Source: Glandiceps talaboti
Taxonomy: Eukaryota > Hemichordata > Enteropneusta > Spengelidae
DNA: 64,000 nt
Reading direction: 5' to 3'
Assembly: GCF_964340395.1 (NCBI RefSeq)
Contig: NC_135563.1
Span: 23,574,309-23,638,308 of the forward strand
Positions 37,481 through 50,123 of the stretch are shown here, one piece after another. A program made the translations under genes and the position numbers. Position 1 is the stretch's first letter, and the number at the start of each line of letters is the position of its first letter. The notes below the pieces were generated by a model. That model was not told the origin of the DNA, searched no databases, and was given only the letters and a program-made list of their open reading frames with translations.

Positions 37481-37858
37481 AAATGTTTATCTGAAGAGCA
37501 AATTGCCATGAAAATGGTACTGTGTGATCATGTGCTTTTGTGCACAACGAACGATTGTGTCCTCATTTGCATGAAGGTGTGCAATACTGTTCTTGGCTTG
37601 CGTAAGTAATCACTGGTATATATGTAATAATTTAGTGTCCATACAATATTGTACTGGTATGTACATTTGATGTGCCAAATTATGAGGGAATAAAACAAAT
37701 TTATGCAAGTTGTCAAAAGTGATACACAAAATACTAAAAATACTAATGGGTACCATACAGCTATCTGGTAATTCATTTCAGAGTGTCACTCATTGGCACA
37801 TGTTTCATGACTTTCAAAGTATGTAACGTGTAGTTGTAGCTGTTCGCAGTTCATACTT

Positions 37859-40800
37859 TTAGTCTACAGGCAAGTCTGATGTATTGCTAATAGTTCTATC
37901 ACAAAGTATTGCCATTATACCATCAAGTCTAGTATCAAGATGAGTTTGTAACTCTGTTAATCTTCTTTCAACTCTGTTTACTATCCTTTGTTCTGCTTCT
38001 TCAATCTTCTGCATCAATCTCTCCTCTATCTGGAGGATGACATCACCTGGGGTTTCACTTGATGACAAACCAGTTTCTCTGAAGGAGGCAAGTGAAATAA
38101 GAAACAGAAACAATTTGATCTATTACTTACTATACATAAATGGTAAAAGTTCCATGTGGTAAAATCATCAGGTCTTTTTGCAACATAGACTGAAAAATAT
38201 GTCATTGACACTCCTGTTAAATATTGACTAATATGTGGTTAAAGGAGTGTACATAAAAACAAATCTTTGAGTATAAATAAAGTAAGTCCACATATACTTA
38301 AGTTTGTAGACACTGACAGGTTATATAGTTTACTATGTAAATGACATCATACCATATATAAATACAAGTTATGGGTGATTTGTGTGATCAATGTAATATT
38401 TGATGAAATAATAGATCACTGGGAAATGTGTACACAAACTTCTAAATCATTAATTTTTAACATATTAATAATCATGTATAATCAACAAATCAAGACTATT
38501 GGATGTCTAGTATTACTTGGTCTGCACATTTCATTAGCTGATAGTAAAGTTAAAATGTGAGAGTTACTAACAGTCAATTGTATCATCAAATTTCAAACAT
38601 GTCAGAGTACATGTCAAATATAATCTAGACTCATATGTAGACACAAGTGTTTAGGAAACTATGCAATAAAAATGTGTTAAATATGTAATGATAGAAATAT
38701 GCTTCAATTCTTAATAAACACACTTTTCAGGAGATCTTCAATCCCTGATAAGAGAGAGGGGATATTTGGTATGTCATTGTACAAATCCATACTTTGTAAT
38801 GGGGAACTTAGTAAGATCTATATGGACAATTTGAGAAGATTATAAAAACTTACTGACATTCAGCTGGTAATAGTGTAGAACTTTTACTTACTTTCCGATG
38901 GAATTTGCATCATTAAGACCTTCTTTTCTATTCTCAGTATCTGCCAACTCTTGTCTGTCTTCTTTCTGTTTGCTATTTTCTCTCATTTTTGTGACTTCAC
39001 AGCAGACATTTTTTAGCATAGAAAACATAGCTGCATTGTCCGAGTCATTACCATGGTCTGGGATAGCCATAGATCCAGGGATAGGAGGAAAGTTGCTACT
39101 TGCTGCTTGTTGTGTTTGTGTGTTTTGTAGAAGAGATAGTTTACTCAGCATCCCTAGCATTCCAATAGCTTCACTAGTTTTACTAGTTGTTCCTCCTACA
39201 GTGGCGGCTGGAGACGTCATGGAGTCCTTCATTAAACTATGAATATCTTCATACATTGCACTTTGATTCTAACAAAAACAAGAAAAGGCAGAGAATTATT
39301 TTTATATTTTTATATTCGCATAAACAATACTCTTCAAACAGGGTGTCTTACAATGCACCCTGAAACAAGACAACAATTTTAACTATTGGTCAAGATTGAG
39401 GGAAAATTCTGTTGTGAGTTACCACACAGTAAGGGATAGGGGAACACCAAAATTTGGTGCATCACAACTGTTTGTAAGAGGCACATTAAATTGACTTAGA
39501 GGGAACACTGTTGTCTTTATAGTACAAAAAATTTTGCTGTGTGAATTTTTAATCTAATTACAAAAATTCAATAACTGCATTCACATAGCCACCTCTATTG
39601 TACCAGGTCACCAATTATACAACTGGGTTGACTGAGGCACAATCTTGGTTCAAATTTTGCCAAAGGAATTTAGCCATTCAGAAACAAACAGCCATGGTAT
39701 GTGGCGAGGCTAAAACCTGCACCCTGCAGATTCCAAGCTGGTCGCTCTAACCAGTCAAACATCATGACTTCACACTATTGCCATGTGAGATGTTTCTTTG
39801 TATGGTGTCGTGTATTCATAAAATGAAACTAGAAGGATATCTTACCTTCTGATAGTCTTCTATGGATGACATTAATTTTTCTGTTTTTTCATCTGTATCT
39901 TGGTTCATTGAATCTAGTAAATGTCTGACTTGTGACATATCTATAGAGTGTTGACTTGGTAGTACACCACTAGTACTCAAAGATGACTGTGGTTCTGTAG
40001 ACTGCTCCAGGACTACTTTTACATAGTATAACCACATTTGTTGCTTGTCTTTCAGTGACAAAAACTGAGAAATTACAAACATAACAATTTGGTTTTATTA
40101 ATTACCGGTAATACAACTGTGATGATTAAAATTTCCACATTGAACAATACATCTTCTGATAATTATATTTGAATAAAGGGACATTGCCTATAAACAGCGC
40201 CCTCTAAAAGTTATATGGGAATCAAGGGGTCGTGCTTCATTTCCAGTAAAATGTCACAGCATCTTCTGCAGGTTCTAGCATTTCTACAATATTTAGTAAT
40301 GTGTGAAAAACTGTGCTGAAATATCACATCTCACCTTCACTGAGCATTCTTTGACTGGATTCTGAAAAGTCCATTCACCTTTATACAACACATCTGCTCT
40401 GTTTGCATCATTTTCATCCATATTTAACCTTTGACCTCTTACTGTGCCACAATAATCACTGCCACTACTATACACCTCTGTGTGTTTGGCTTCACTTATT
40501 GTTACTATGGCAACAATGTCAAAGCTTGGTTGGCATGTCAAATTCAAGAGACAGGGATCTGATGTCTTATCAGATGATGATGGTGCTGATAGGCTGATAC
40601 CTCTGGTTGCCATGGTTTCTAGTTCTTCAGGATCACTATATAAACAACAAAAACAATATTAACTAGAGAAGCAATAATAAGCATAATTTTACTTCAGCTG
40701 ACTTTTTACTCTGGAAAAAACTAGTTTTTAAACTTTATATTATAAATAACCCTCTGATCTTTACTTAATCATTTATTATCATCATCTAAAATTGATATTG

Positions 40801-41353
40801 TCATCATTTTAAGTAAGTACTCTTCATTTTTTCATATATCCATTTTTAATAATTTATACCAATATTCTGTATTTGTGCATATGTATGTTTTTTAATTTCC
40901 TTTTTTTCTTTTTATCTCATTAAGCAATTGGATGTATTGTATTGGCATTGTTGACTTCTCCCCCACCCCCAACAAAAAATAAATAAATAAAATGAATGAA
41001 TAAATAATAAATAATAATAATAATAATGACATTATCATGACAAATGTTCAAAAGTTACCATGACATACTATTACTGTGTTATTATTATGCTGTTTATACA
41101 AAATTGGAAATGAAATTAGAGAAAAAATACAGTAAAGCAAAGAAGTAACAAATTAAAGTTAGCAAAATCTGCTGAAAAATTGTTTTTTATCAGACCTGGA
41201 AGTAATTGCTAATGAGTGACAATGTATTAAATGTAATTCATTCAATCTGCTGTTTACTGTGGTCCAAATATAAATATAACAATTATTAACATACATAATA
41301 TTTACATGTAAACTACAGTAGTAGAGGGCTAGTATCATACAATGCCACGTTCG

Positions 41354-41397
<44 letters not shown>

Positions 41398-41905
41398 ATT
41401 TTCAAAGGCTTGCATAGTTTTAATACTGAAGTAACAGTGGTGTGACGATGATTCACGAGAATGAGATGTAGATCACACCTCTAAACCAAACAGTACATGT
41501 GTTACTTGGTCTGTTTGCTCATGGAGGTATAATAATAAGAGGATACCTTATTTTGTACCTCTACTGGTACATGGTACCAGTCACTGGCACTCGAATCAAT
41601 GTGTATGATTTTTAAAAAATGTATAGTGAATAAGAGCCTACATTTTTTCCCCAAATCATACAGATTGATTCGAGTGCCTGTGGTGCCATGGCCAGTGGTG
41701 GTTTGTTTGTGTTGTGAAATGAAATGAAAAGTTATCGGTATACGCAGAGTATACGGGTAAGACCATGGATGTCTCACTAATACATAAAGGGTCAGACTTA
41801 CTTCGAATCATCCTTCATTACGCGGTGTAATACAGAGTTGATATCAAACCCTGCAGAATCCTGGTTCCATGATATATTTGCCCAGCAATTTTGTAGCCTT
41901 TCCAT
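37859..41905 (-). CDS. PAAT: PAAT (C10orf88-like), ABC-transporter-associated ATPase
   Basis: Five exons in minus order: 41802-41905, 40335-40635, 39846-40064, 38892-39268, 37859-38078. They form a 406-residue protein in continuous phase (human PAAT is 445 from memory). It starts MERLQNCWANISWNQ. Residues 35-208 contain VTISEAKHTEVYSSGSDYCG and LYKGEWTFQNPVKECSVK, then KDKQQMWLYYVKVVLEQ, which match the human N-terminal domain as I remember it. A Ser/Gln-rich middle follows. The C-terminus has the coiled coil IEERLMQKIEEAEQRIVN with LTELQTHLDTRLDGIMAIL, like the human tail. Human PAAT is reported to bind mitochondrial ABC transporters, so a mitochondrial role is inferred. The start codon faces the phosphoglycerate mutase start 521 bp away. 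Confidence 0.85.
39415..39510. repeat. Dispersed repeat, family F, single copy
   Basis: cagtaagggataggggaaca, aatttggtgcatcac and ttgacttagagggaacactg follow the same order as the tandem pair at 46815-47011. It is intronic in PAAT. Confidence 0.7.
39575..39785 (-). mobile_element. tRNA-derived SINE
   Basis: Read on the minus strand, the head has gactggttagagcgaccagc, with an A-box-like ggttagagcg, then ggaatctgcagggtgcaggt, with a degenerate B box where ggttcgag is expected. The body follows with gcctcagtcaacccagttgt and ggtgacctgg, a block I recognise as common in SINEs of marine invertebrates. Pol III promoter decay suggests an old copy. It sits in a PAAT intron in the same orientation as the gene. 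Confidence 0.7.
41352..41398. repeat. (GTT)n microsatellite
   Basis: About 15 uninterrupted GTT units in the first intron of PAAT. Confidence 0.97.
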
Positions 41906-42426
41906 CTTGATTTCCTTCGGCCTCCTCGATCAGTGACCCTTGACCTTTTTGCCGTAAAACGTTTATTAGACTCTAGTAGTTATGCATATTATAGGAAGAT
42001 CTGATGTTAGAAGATTCCATACTATCAAAATCTATGTTTGTAAAATTGTGATATCATCATAGAACGAGTGATGTCTCTTATTATCGACGACAAAATCTTC
42101 CTACTTTTGTTTTACGACAGTAGCTGCTCTCGGGGGTGTCGTCTGTGAAGTGCAATAGGTTCGTCCAAATAAGTATATTGACTATTATCGACAAGCTATC
42201 TCCCTCTAAACATAACCACAAAGATAGGTCTTATTTAAAACACAAATCAATGATATGTTATAATGTATTCTTGTAAATTTGAATTGTGAGTACTTCTCGA
42301 AATATTCAACTAATCTCGCGACAGGAATATAACCCCCTGAGCTCTGCAGAATAACTCTGTGCTGTACGTGCAGGATCGGTGTGGAAACTGAGAACATTGT
42401 TGTCTGCAACTTCTTCAAATTACAAA
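41906..42426. promoter_or_regulatory. Divergent promoter between PAAT and phosphoglycerate mutase
   Basis: 521 bp separate the two start codons, which face away from each other. No TATA box stands out at a fixed distance from either start. A perfect DR1 nuclear-receptor half-site pair lies at 41934-41946. Confidence 0.7.
41934..41946. promoter_or_regulatory. DR1 nuclear-receptor element
   Basis: TGACCCTTGACCT is, on the other strand, AGGTCA-A-GGGTCA: two half-sites spaced by one base. DR1 sites bind HNF4, RXR partners or COUP-TF. It lies 29 bp upstream of the PAAT start codon, so it may instead be in the 5' UTR. Confidence 0.45.
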
Positions 42427-45400
42427 ATGAGCAAGGTTTGTCTGATAGTAATCGATGGCTGGGGAGTTTCAGACGTTGTTGAAGGTAAGGAACGCCTGTC
42501 ATGCCTTTATAATCATATTTACGTGTAAAATGTTCACCATAAAACGATTTTCTGACATCAAATCCACAGCCTTGGTGAGCCAGGCGAACTGGGTTGACCT
42601 TGATTACGTTTCAAATGTCATCGACTGTGCTAGCTACAGTCAGTTATTTGGTTCGTGCTTGATTCTCTAAAACGACTTTGGTGAAGGTGTCCCCCAGTGC
42701 ACCTGACAGAGAAACCCTCTGTAATGATGACTCGTCATTTGCCCCATACCAAAACATAATACTAGTACTTTAAATTTTCTCAATGTGGTCTGCGTCTGGT
42801 CGATAACCGGCATTTTGACCTTCGTTGACCCCGCGATCAGTGATCTGTCTACTAATGTGACACAGCACAGCGTTATCTCTTTCTTTTTCTGTGTGTCTAA
42901 CAACCTATTTTGTATAATTTGATATGTTTGACTTTTTGCTTGAAATTAGTACAATGCAAGATAGGGGGAAAAGGTCAATGCTTTGTAACCTACCCCACAG
43001 CTAATGTTTCTGTAATGTTTATGTAATACTAATACGGTCAAAAGGTATAATAACAAATTACACTAATAGAAATTAGCCATTATTAAATATCAAGGAATCA
43101 TGAATGTTATGCATTGAATTTTCAGTCAATGTTTCAAAGATTTAATTTTCTACGGAAGTCATCTACATGTCACATAATACAAGTTGTGTTTGTTCATTTG
43201 TTTCTGAGTATAAACCATTTAAATATTGTTTTGTTTCCATTTTGAATTTCATCGTTGAATGGGGCTGTTATGTCATGTTTTTTTGGTAAATTTTATCAGA
43301 ATTGTACAAAACAGAGCAATGGTTTGTAAAGGCCAGGACATGTTGAATACTTTATCACTCAAGAATAGACATGGCAGTTGTAAGGCTGTGCAGGGTTTAA
43401 TGTGCATACCCATCTGAGAGTTGGAAAATTATTAACCTTTCACTCATTTTAGTCATGTTTATGGAAGATTCTAAACACTTTTGCCAAATTTAGACTGAAA
43501 ACTGACTGGTTAACATAAAACAAGGTCAGAATTTGAATGTATGGTTTGAAGGATTATCCAAGGAACAACTTTAGGTATCATTTTGTTTTGTAAATTTCTT
43601 TGGCAGAAACAAGGGATACATTCTATCATATGCAAGATAGACTTACATGTGGCATTGGAATCAATTTTTATTTTGAATCATATACTGGTACACACATTTT
43701 GTGTATGCATACAGAGGAGGCTTAAGTATGAGCTGTAACCATGGTGATGGGATGTTCACATAAGTCATTGTATACAATTTTAATACTTTTGATAAGTTCA
43801 GAATCAGCTTGACAAAAGCTCATATGTGGTCTTCTGAAGATAGGTGGACACACATAACTAACATATCACATAGACCCTATTATCCTAAAATCAATTTCAA
43901 AGTCTCTATTCTCTTTGCTTGATTTTTGAAGTAGTCAAGGGTTAGCAAAACACAACATTAAAAATTCAGTTTTGTCAAAGCCACAGTTTGACATGCCTCT
44001 AGTATCTTAAGTCTTGGTTGACTGGTCAAATATTGATAAGCTTTGTATTTTGTGTTGTAGGCAATGCCATCCATGCCGCCTCAACCCCTGTGATGGACAC
44101 TCTGTTCAAAGAGAATGCCGTCACATTGAATGCCTCTGGTCTGGCTGTTGGCTTACCTGATGGTCTGATGGGTAACAGTGAAGTAGGACATATTACCATT
44201 GGAATTGGTAGAATTGTGTACCAGGTAAATATTATATGTAATGTTTTACATTCTCTATCATGGTAAATGGCAGTCATATAAACATTATGAAGACATCTCT
44301 TCTGTGAAATACTAAACAACGAAGAAAATGAGGAGATAGGAAGACAATGAAATTATTCTCCTATATATTTCTTCATTCAGCTGGAAAATGCCAGTGACCT
44401 ACAGGTTTTGTCACGGTTTGTTGTCCGACTCATAGTGACAAGGCCTCATAGGTCACTCATATTTTCCATAGCTGAATGAAGAAAATATTGGGAAAAATAT
44501 CAAAGAAACAAGATAAACAAAATTCCTCCATAAAGTTTTCATCATATTGCTTTATATAAGCCTTGACAACACACTTTTTTCTGTATCCATTACTTTTATT
44601 TATGATTTTTTATCCAGATTAATTTGTTGTATTTGTATTTGTATTATTCATTGATGTGTCATCTTTGTTTCTGCACAGGATATTGTTCGTATCAACCTGT
44701 CCATTGAGAATAAATCCTTATACAGTAATAAGACACTGGTAGAAGCATGTAGCAGAGCAAAGAGTGGTAATGGTAGAATTCACTTCTTAGGTCTGGTAAG
44801 TGTCAAATTTGAAAATAATAAAATATGAGTGTATTATGTCCACATGTACATGAAATGACAATATGCAAAAGGGAAGTACACATTCTGCACAAATAAACAC
44901 TCAACTATTTCATCATAAAAGTTACTCTATGTGAGTGAATTTCATGAAAGATGCCCAGGCATTACATGATTTCTTCTGTAATAGCTTTGTTGAACTTACA
45001 CAACTATCTAGCATAACTTCCGATTATATATCATCATGATGACGACAAACATACCACTCTGTAAATGTAAACAGTTGTCATATCTTATTATTCATCTTTA
45101 TCATATTTCCAAATGTCATAAATTTACCATCTGTATTTTGAAATCTGATATGTTTTGATGTGTGACAGTGAAATAGATATATGTTGGTTTTAACTTTAGG
45201 TCAGTGATGGTGGTGTCCATTCCCATATTGATCATTTACGTGAAATGATTAATGTTACCAAGAAAGAAGGTGTCCCAAAATGCTATGTTCAGTTTTTCTC
45301 TGATGGCAGAGATACAAGGCCAACAAGTGGAGGTATGGAATTCTAATATAATGGTCTGAATATGGCCAGTGGTGGCAGTATTTATTAACGGGGAACAAAG

Positions 45401-48400
45401 GCAAAGCTGTTTTCATCATAACTGCTTTAGTTGATGTCCAGTAAGTCACAAAAAGCCACTGTCACCACCTCTGTATTGCGTGACGTCTTGAAAAATGAGA
45501 GAAATAAACTAATTCAAATTAGCTATAGAATTCTGGGTATGCAAACAATTAACTTTAGGTGCCCAATTACCTGTCTGTGCTAATGTCATAAAAAACAATA
45601 GTGTCTGTATTTATTGTTTCTTTTGGTCCAAGTGGTGTTGTACTCCTCATTTCCATACAGATTTCATAGAAACAATAGACAGACTGATAGATATTGGGCA
45701 CTGTTGTGAAATGACATATTTTGACCAAAGATATTTAAAATTATCTTTCTCAGTTGATTATGTGCAACAAATACTTGATCATATGAAGACTAACAACTAT
45801 GGAGAACTAGCTACAGTTGTTGGAAGATACTATGCTATGGATCGTGACAAGAGATATGAAAGAATCAAGATAGCTTATGAAGCATTGACTCAGGGAAAAG
45901 GAGAGAAAACAACACCAGATCAAGTCATTGAGGTATTCTTTTATTTTTTATCAAAACACAGCTGACAGATCAGAATAAGGTATTCCACAACCTGACAGTT
46001 ACATCATTACCTAGTAATTTACATGCCATCATCATCAATGTTATTGGAACAAGTTATTTTTTTCAAACACTGGGTGCAATGTATGTTTCCCAAGCTTATT
46101 TCAGACATTAAGCAAAATGAAGAAACCTTGAACATTTGGTTTAAGAGATGTCTGAGTACAAGGCTAGGTTAATGTAACATTTGGTTGTTATTGGCTTTAC
46201 CCTAGTCTTGTAGTAGACCTTGCATCTCTGCTTTGCAGGTTGCCAAACAAAAGCCAAGGATGACAGTAGCTCTGATGCGCAGTGTCAGTCTTTGGCAAGC
46301 CCTCAACAGCACCATTGGCACTATGCCTCCAAGGGTCTACCAACTAGACTGGCTTTATCAATAGGGAATGTCAAAACCTGCCATTTTGAATGTTGCATCA
46401 TGGGAAATGTGATAATAAATACTAATCACTTAGTATTGTAAACAGTGTTGATACATTGTTTGTAACCACAAATAATCAATTCATATTTACCATGATCATT
46501 GTAGGAGGTTTGTTTTATCGGTAGCTCCAGATTAGGTATTACAGCACCCACAGATAATTCCATAGTCCTTTGCGTCTGAGCATGCTCAGTCTGGATTGCA
46601 AGTTCTCTATTGGAAGTCTTTGCCAAGTATCTCCTATCAGATGGACCTAGATATTTCTAGCACTGTTCATTTTTTGATCAGTGTCAGTTCTTTTTGATAA
46701 CACCAGTACAAACATTGATAAAGATTATCAATATCAGTATACTAGTGTGCCTTCTATGATAGCCACATTTTTTGTTGTGAGTCAAAATGAGAAAAACTGG
46801 GATTTCTTGTGAGTCATCCCATAGTAAGAGATAGGAGAACACCAAATTTTGGTGCGTCACTAAAAATTGTGTGTTTCAGTGGTATGTCAAATTGGCTTAG
46901 AGGGCACACTGGTCACCACATAGTAAGAGATAGGGGAACACCAAACTTTGGTGCGTCACTAGGAATTGTGTGTGTCAGTGGCATGTCAAATTGGCGTAGA
47001 GGGCACACTGCAGTATTGTTGTACATTGTTGAACTCTAGGGTCAAGGTACAGACCACTATTAAATTTGAATCTACTAACATGTACGTAAACAAAAAATAA
47101 ATCGTTTTTAAAAGATCATAAATTTAATATAATAACAGATTTTTACACTACATTCATAGGTTATCAAGAAACGTTATGCCTTGGAACCAACAGAAACTGA
47201 TGAATTTTTGAAACCTATTATTGTGAATGAAGAGGGAAGAATAAAGGATGGTGACACATTAATCTTTATTGACTTCCGTGCTGATAGAATGAGGGAGATA
47301 GTGGAGGCGTTTGGACTCAAGAGACATTTTGAGACTGATGTTGTACCCAAAGACTTGGTGAGTCAGTCATTTTGATGATTATATCTTCTTTCTATTATTT
47401 ATCTCAGAAAGCTACAATGACCTTTCTTTTGGAACAATTATAATTTAAAGGTATGCCCAACCACAGAATTTGTTGCATGGACAATAACGTTGTTCACAGA
47501 TAACTGTATAGTTGATACAAATGTTCTCAGTCAATTGTATATAAATAACACAGTTTCAAAACAATTTAAAATGTTTATTTTATATTTTAGCATATTGCAA
47601 TTATGGCCCAGTACAAAGGGGATTGGCCATTCCCAATGTTGTATCCACCACAACAACCAACAAATGTGTTGGGAGAATGGTTGGAAAAGAAAGGTCTACC
47701 ACAGTATCATTGTGCAGGTAAAGTATATAAAGCTAAATAATATTCTGATTAGTATTTGTAGTAATGTAACAGAATCCTATGATTTGTAAGTGCAAGTGTG
47801 GCATGACTGGTTGCAGTGTTCTCTGTGGCCATACTTTCACAAGCATGAAAGTGTCGCAGAAAACACCACAAGTATGAGTGCAAATACCCCTGTACACTCA
47901 CTCTGACACTAACATGGCATCACAAGTTTTCTTTGCAAAATTCTAGAAAATTTAGTGCATATGACATTGTTATTTAGAATCAGTGGTATTATTTCACCGT
48001 ATATATGACATGTAACTGTTTTTTCATATGTTTACAGAAACAGAAAAATATGCCCATGTCACATTCTTTTTCAACGGAGGGAGAGAGGAAGCATTTGAGA
48101 AGGAAGACAGATGTATGGTACCATCTCCTAAAGTACCAACATATGACATGCAACCTGAAATGAATGCTGCTGGTGTCGGCCAAGAGGTTAGAAAATTCAT
48201 TAGCGTCAATAGTCTGTAAAGATGCACTCTTAGACGCTATACTCCACACATATGAATTCCAGGCAGGCCTAAACAACAGCATCTTACTGTATATGGTACA
48301 TTGAGGGAGACTGCACCTCAAAAATAAAAGTGTAAAAGTTGTGGTGTTACTTTGCCAAAGAAAACTCCAAACCATTCTCAGTGAAAATCAAGAAGTAAAA

Positions 48401-50123
48401 ATAAAAATTAGGGTCACCATGCAATATTTTTATATAGCTAGATTGATGATTTCCTTGAAAACAAAAACAACCAAATTTTTCTAACGATGTCAAAAGCATC
48501 GGGAAGAATCTTTCAAATGACACATTTTTGAGTGATTCAAGAGAGTCTGATTTTCAAAGAAATTATCCTTGAGTAAGATCTTTACTATGTAATGACACAT
48601 GCTATTATAACCATTTACACTGTATACCTCTCGATATCACTAGAAATTAATTGATTTATCAAATTATACAGTGCTGGTTTGCAGTATGAAGTACATTTCA
48701 GATGGGCTGTCAAGAATAAAGTTGTTCGGTTCTTTGTGATGGCTTTAGGTTTTCATTATTGTTATTCTAATGGCATGATATTGCACAGACAGGGTAGAGC
48801 ATGTGAGAAAAACACCCACTGTATGACTCTATTGTATTGGGACCATGCAATGAATCATGAAATGAAATCGATAGACATGTGTAAATCTTCAAATTTATCA
48901 TTTGTCATTGAATTGAGTAGACCATTACTTTTTAACTAATGGCAGAGTAGTTTTGATCGAGAGTATAGAGACAGAATTATTAAAAACTTGATGTTATTTT
49001 CCCACAGATGTCAAATGCCATTGCAAGTGGCAAGTATCCATTTGTGATGTGTAACTTTGCACCACCTGATATGGTTGGACATACAGGCCAGTATGAACCA
49101 GCAATCAAAGCTTGTGAAGCAACAGGTCAGTGTTATGGTATACTATCACCATGGCAATCATGTCAAATTTATCTAAATGTAGAATCCTCCTGTACGCATA
49201 ATTCCATATTCTCTGTACTATTGGTCATTTGATTCATTGCACATGGTACTTCATTTAAACTGTGATCTGTTGATTCATTGTTCACATGACATTCTAAAAA
49301 TTGTGCTATTGTTTTGATTAATGCAAATCAACACAAGATCATAAAGGCTGTGTCATTTGCTACTTCATGGAACATGTGACTGTACACATCATGTTATTGG
49401 TCAGAACCCCTGGTCATGTGATTTGGTTTGTTTTTGTACAGATACTGCTATTGGTGACATCCACCAAGCCTGTGAAGAGCATGGCTATGTGTTATTGATT
49501 ACATCAGATCATGGAAATGCAGAGAAAATGATAAGTGAGAAGGGTGGTCCACATACAGCCCACACAACAGCAAGAGGTATGTATTACATGATAGAATGAA
49601 TGTTGTATAGAATTATGTGATACAACTGCAGGGTGGCAAACACTTTAAGACCAATAGGATAATTACATGTAAAAGTACTTTTTTTTACCTTGGGAGACTT
49701 TAGTGTGCAGTGTTGCAATCATATGCTAAAACATTCATGGAGGCCATAGTAATGACATTCAATCAATCAATCAATCAATCTTGATAGTAATGATATTCTT
49801 TGTAGCCAGGCTTATAAAAGACCTTCAAAATCTTCTGTTCACTTTGATACAGTATCCTTAATTAATGTCTGAACAAATGTTATATGTACTTCAGGATGAA
49901 AAAAGAAACATGCAATTATTCCCACAAATGACTCAAAAAAGCATCAGAAAATTACAAGCCTGCAAATTGTTTTTTTTTTCCAGTTCCATTCATAATGACC
50001 GGTCCTCACAAATTCAAGCCAACAGATGACCCAGGACTGTCTGATGTAGCACCTACAGTTCTTGACCTGATGGGATTGGATATTCCTGCAGATATGACTG
50101 GCCAATCACTCCTTCTGAAATAA
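42427..50123 (+). CDS. 2,3-bisphosphoglycerate-independent phosphoglycerate mutase
   Basis: Eleven exons: 42427-42484, 44061-44224, 44679-44795, 45200-45332, 45754-45932, 47160-47357, 47591-47717, 48038-48186, 49008-49125, 49442-49576, 49984-50123. The 505-residue product converts 3-phosphoglycerate to 2-phosphoglycerate in glycolysis, using two metal ions (usually Mn) and a phosphoserine intermediate. Visible motifs: IDGWG with Asp10 (metal); MGNSEVGH with Ser59, the catalytic serine; VSDGGVHSH 114-122; [20 protein letters not shown] near 256-263; PPDMVGHTG 394-402; TSDHGNAE with Asp437 and His438; HTAHT 452-456. All match the alkaline-phosphatase-fold enzyme and its usual length of just over 500. 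Nothing is missing. It is unrelated to the cofactor-dependent enzyme of vertebrates. No targeting peptide seen, so cytosolic. Confidence 0.97.
42485..44060. other. First intron of phosphoglycerate mutase
   Basis: A 1.58 kb AT-rich intron, typical of a first intron. No exon or recognisable mobile element seen. Confidence 0.6.
44362..44489. mobile_element. MITE-like inverted-repeat element, family A, copy 2
   Basis: tatatatttcttcattcagc at the left and agctgaatgaagaaaatatt at the right form the inverted ends. Inner arms agtgaccta and taggtcact pair as well. It matches the copy at 24263-24379. Confidence 0.8.
45933..47159. other. Phosphoglycerate mutase intron 5 with repeats
   Basis: It contains the tandem pair at 46815-47011. 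A stretch at 46239-46440 has a 60-codon open frame after a tttgcag, but it breaks the enzyme reading frame and I do not recognise it. gtctttggcaag at 46289 and its near-complement around 46615 suggest another hairpin element. Confidence 0.5.
46815..47011. repeat. 99-bp tandem pair of dispersed repeat family F
   Basis: catagtaagagatagg is at 46820 and 46919, followed in both by gaacaccaaa, ttggtgcgtcact and tagagggcacactg. A single diverged copy is at 39415-39510. Confidence 0.9.
47810..47930. mobile_element. MITE-like dispersed repeat, family B, copy 3
   Basis: ctgtggccatactttcacaa, catgaaagtgtcgcagaaaa, gtgcaaatacccctgtacac and ctctgacact are in the same order as the other copies. The first two blocks are imperfect complements around a short loop, which shows the hairpin nature of the family best. 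Confidence 0.7.
48187..49007. other. Phosphoglycerate mutase intron 8
   Basis: An 821-bp intron with no recognised element. The 86-codon frame at 48679-48939 has no family features. Confidence 0.6.

Larger units (their letters stand above)
34589..37858. other. Convergent spacer between DYNC2I2 and PAAT
   Basis: It carries the DYNC2I2 3' UTR with AATAAA at 34708-34713, about 120 bp after the stop, then an inverted-repeat element at 35650-36050 and family B copy 2 at 37365-37480. No coding exon recognised. Confidence 0.65.

Noticed and set aside
46220-46441. A 73-codon frame after tttgcag in the phosphoglycerate mutase intron
   Set aside because: Exons at 45754 and 47160 join directly in frame to give VIEVIKKRY, as expected for the enzyme. 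Inclusion would insert unrelated residues. Probably part of a repeat.
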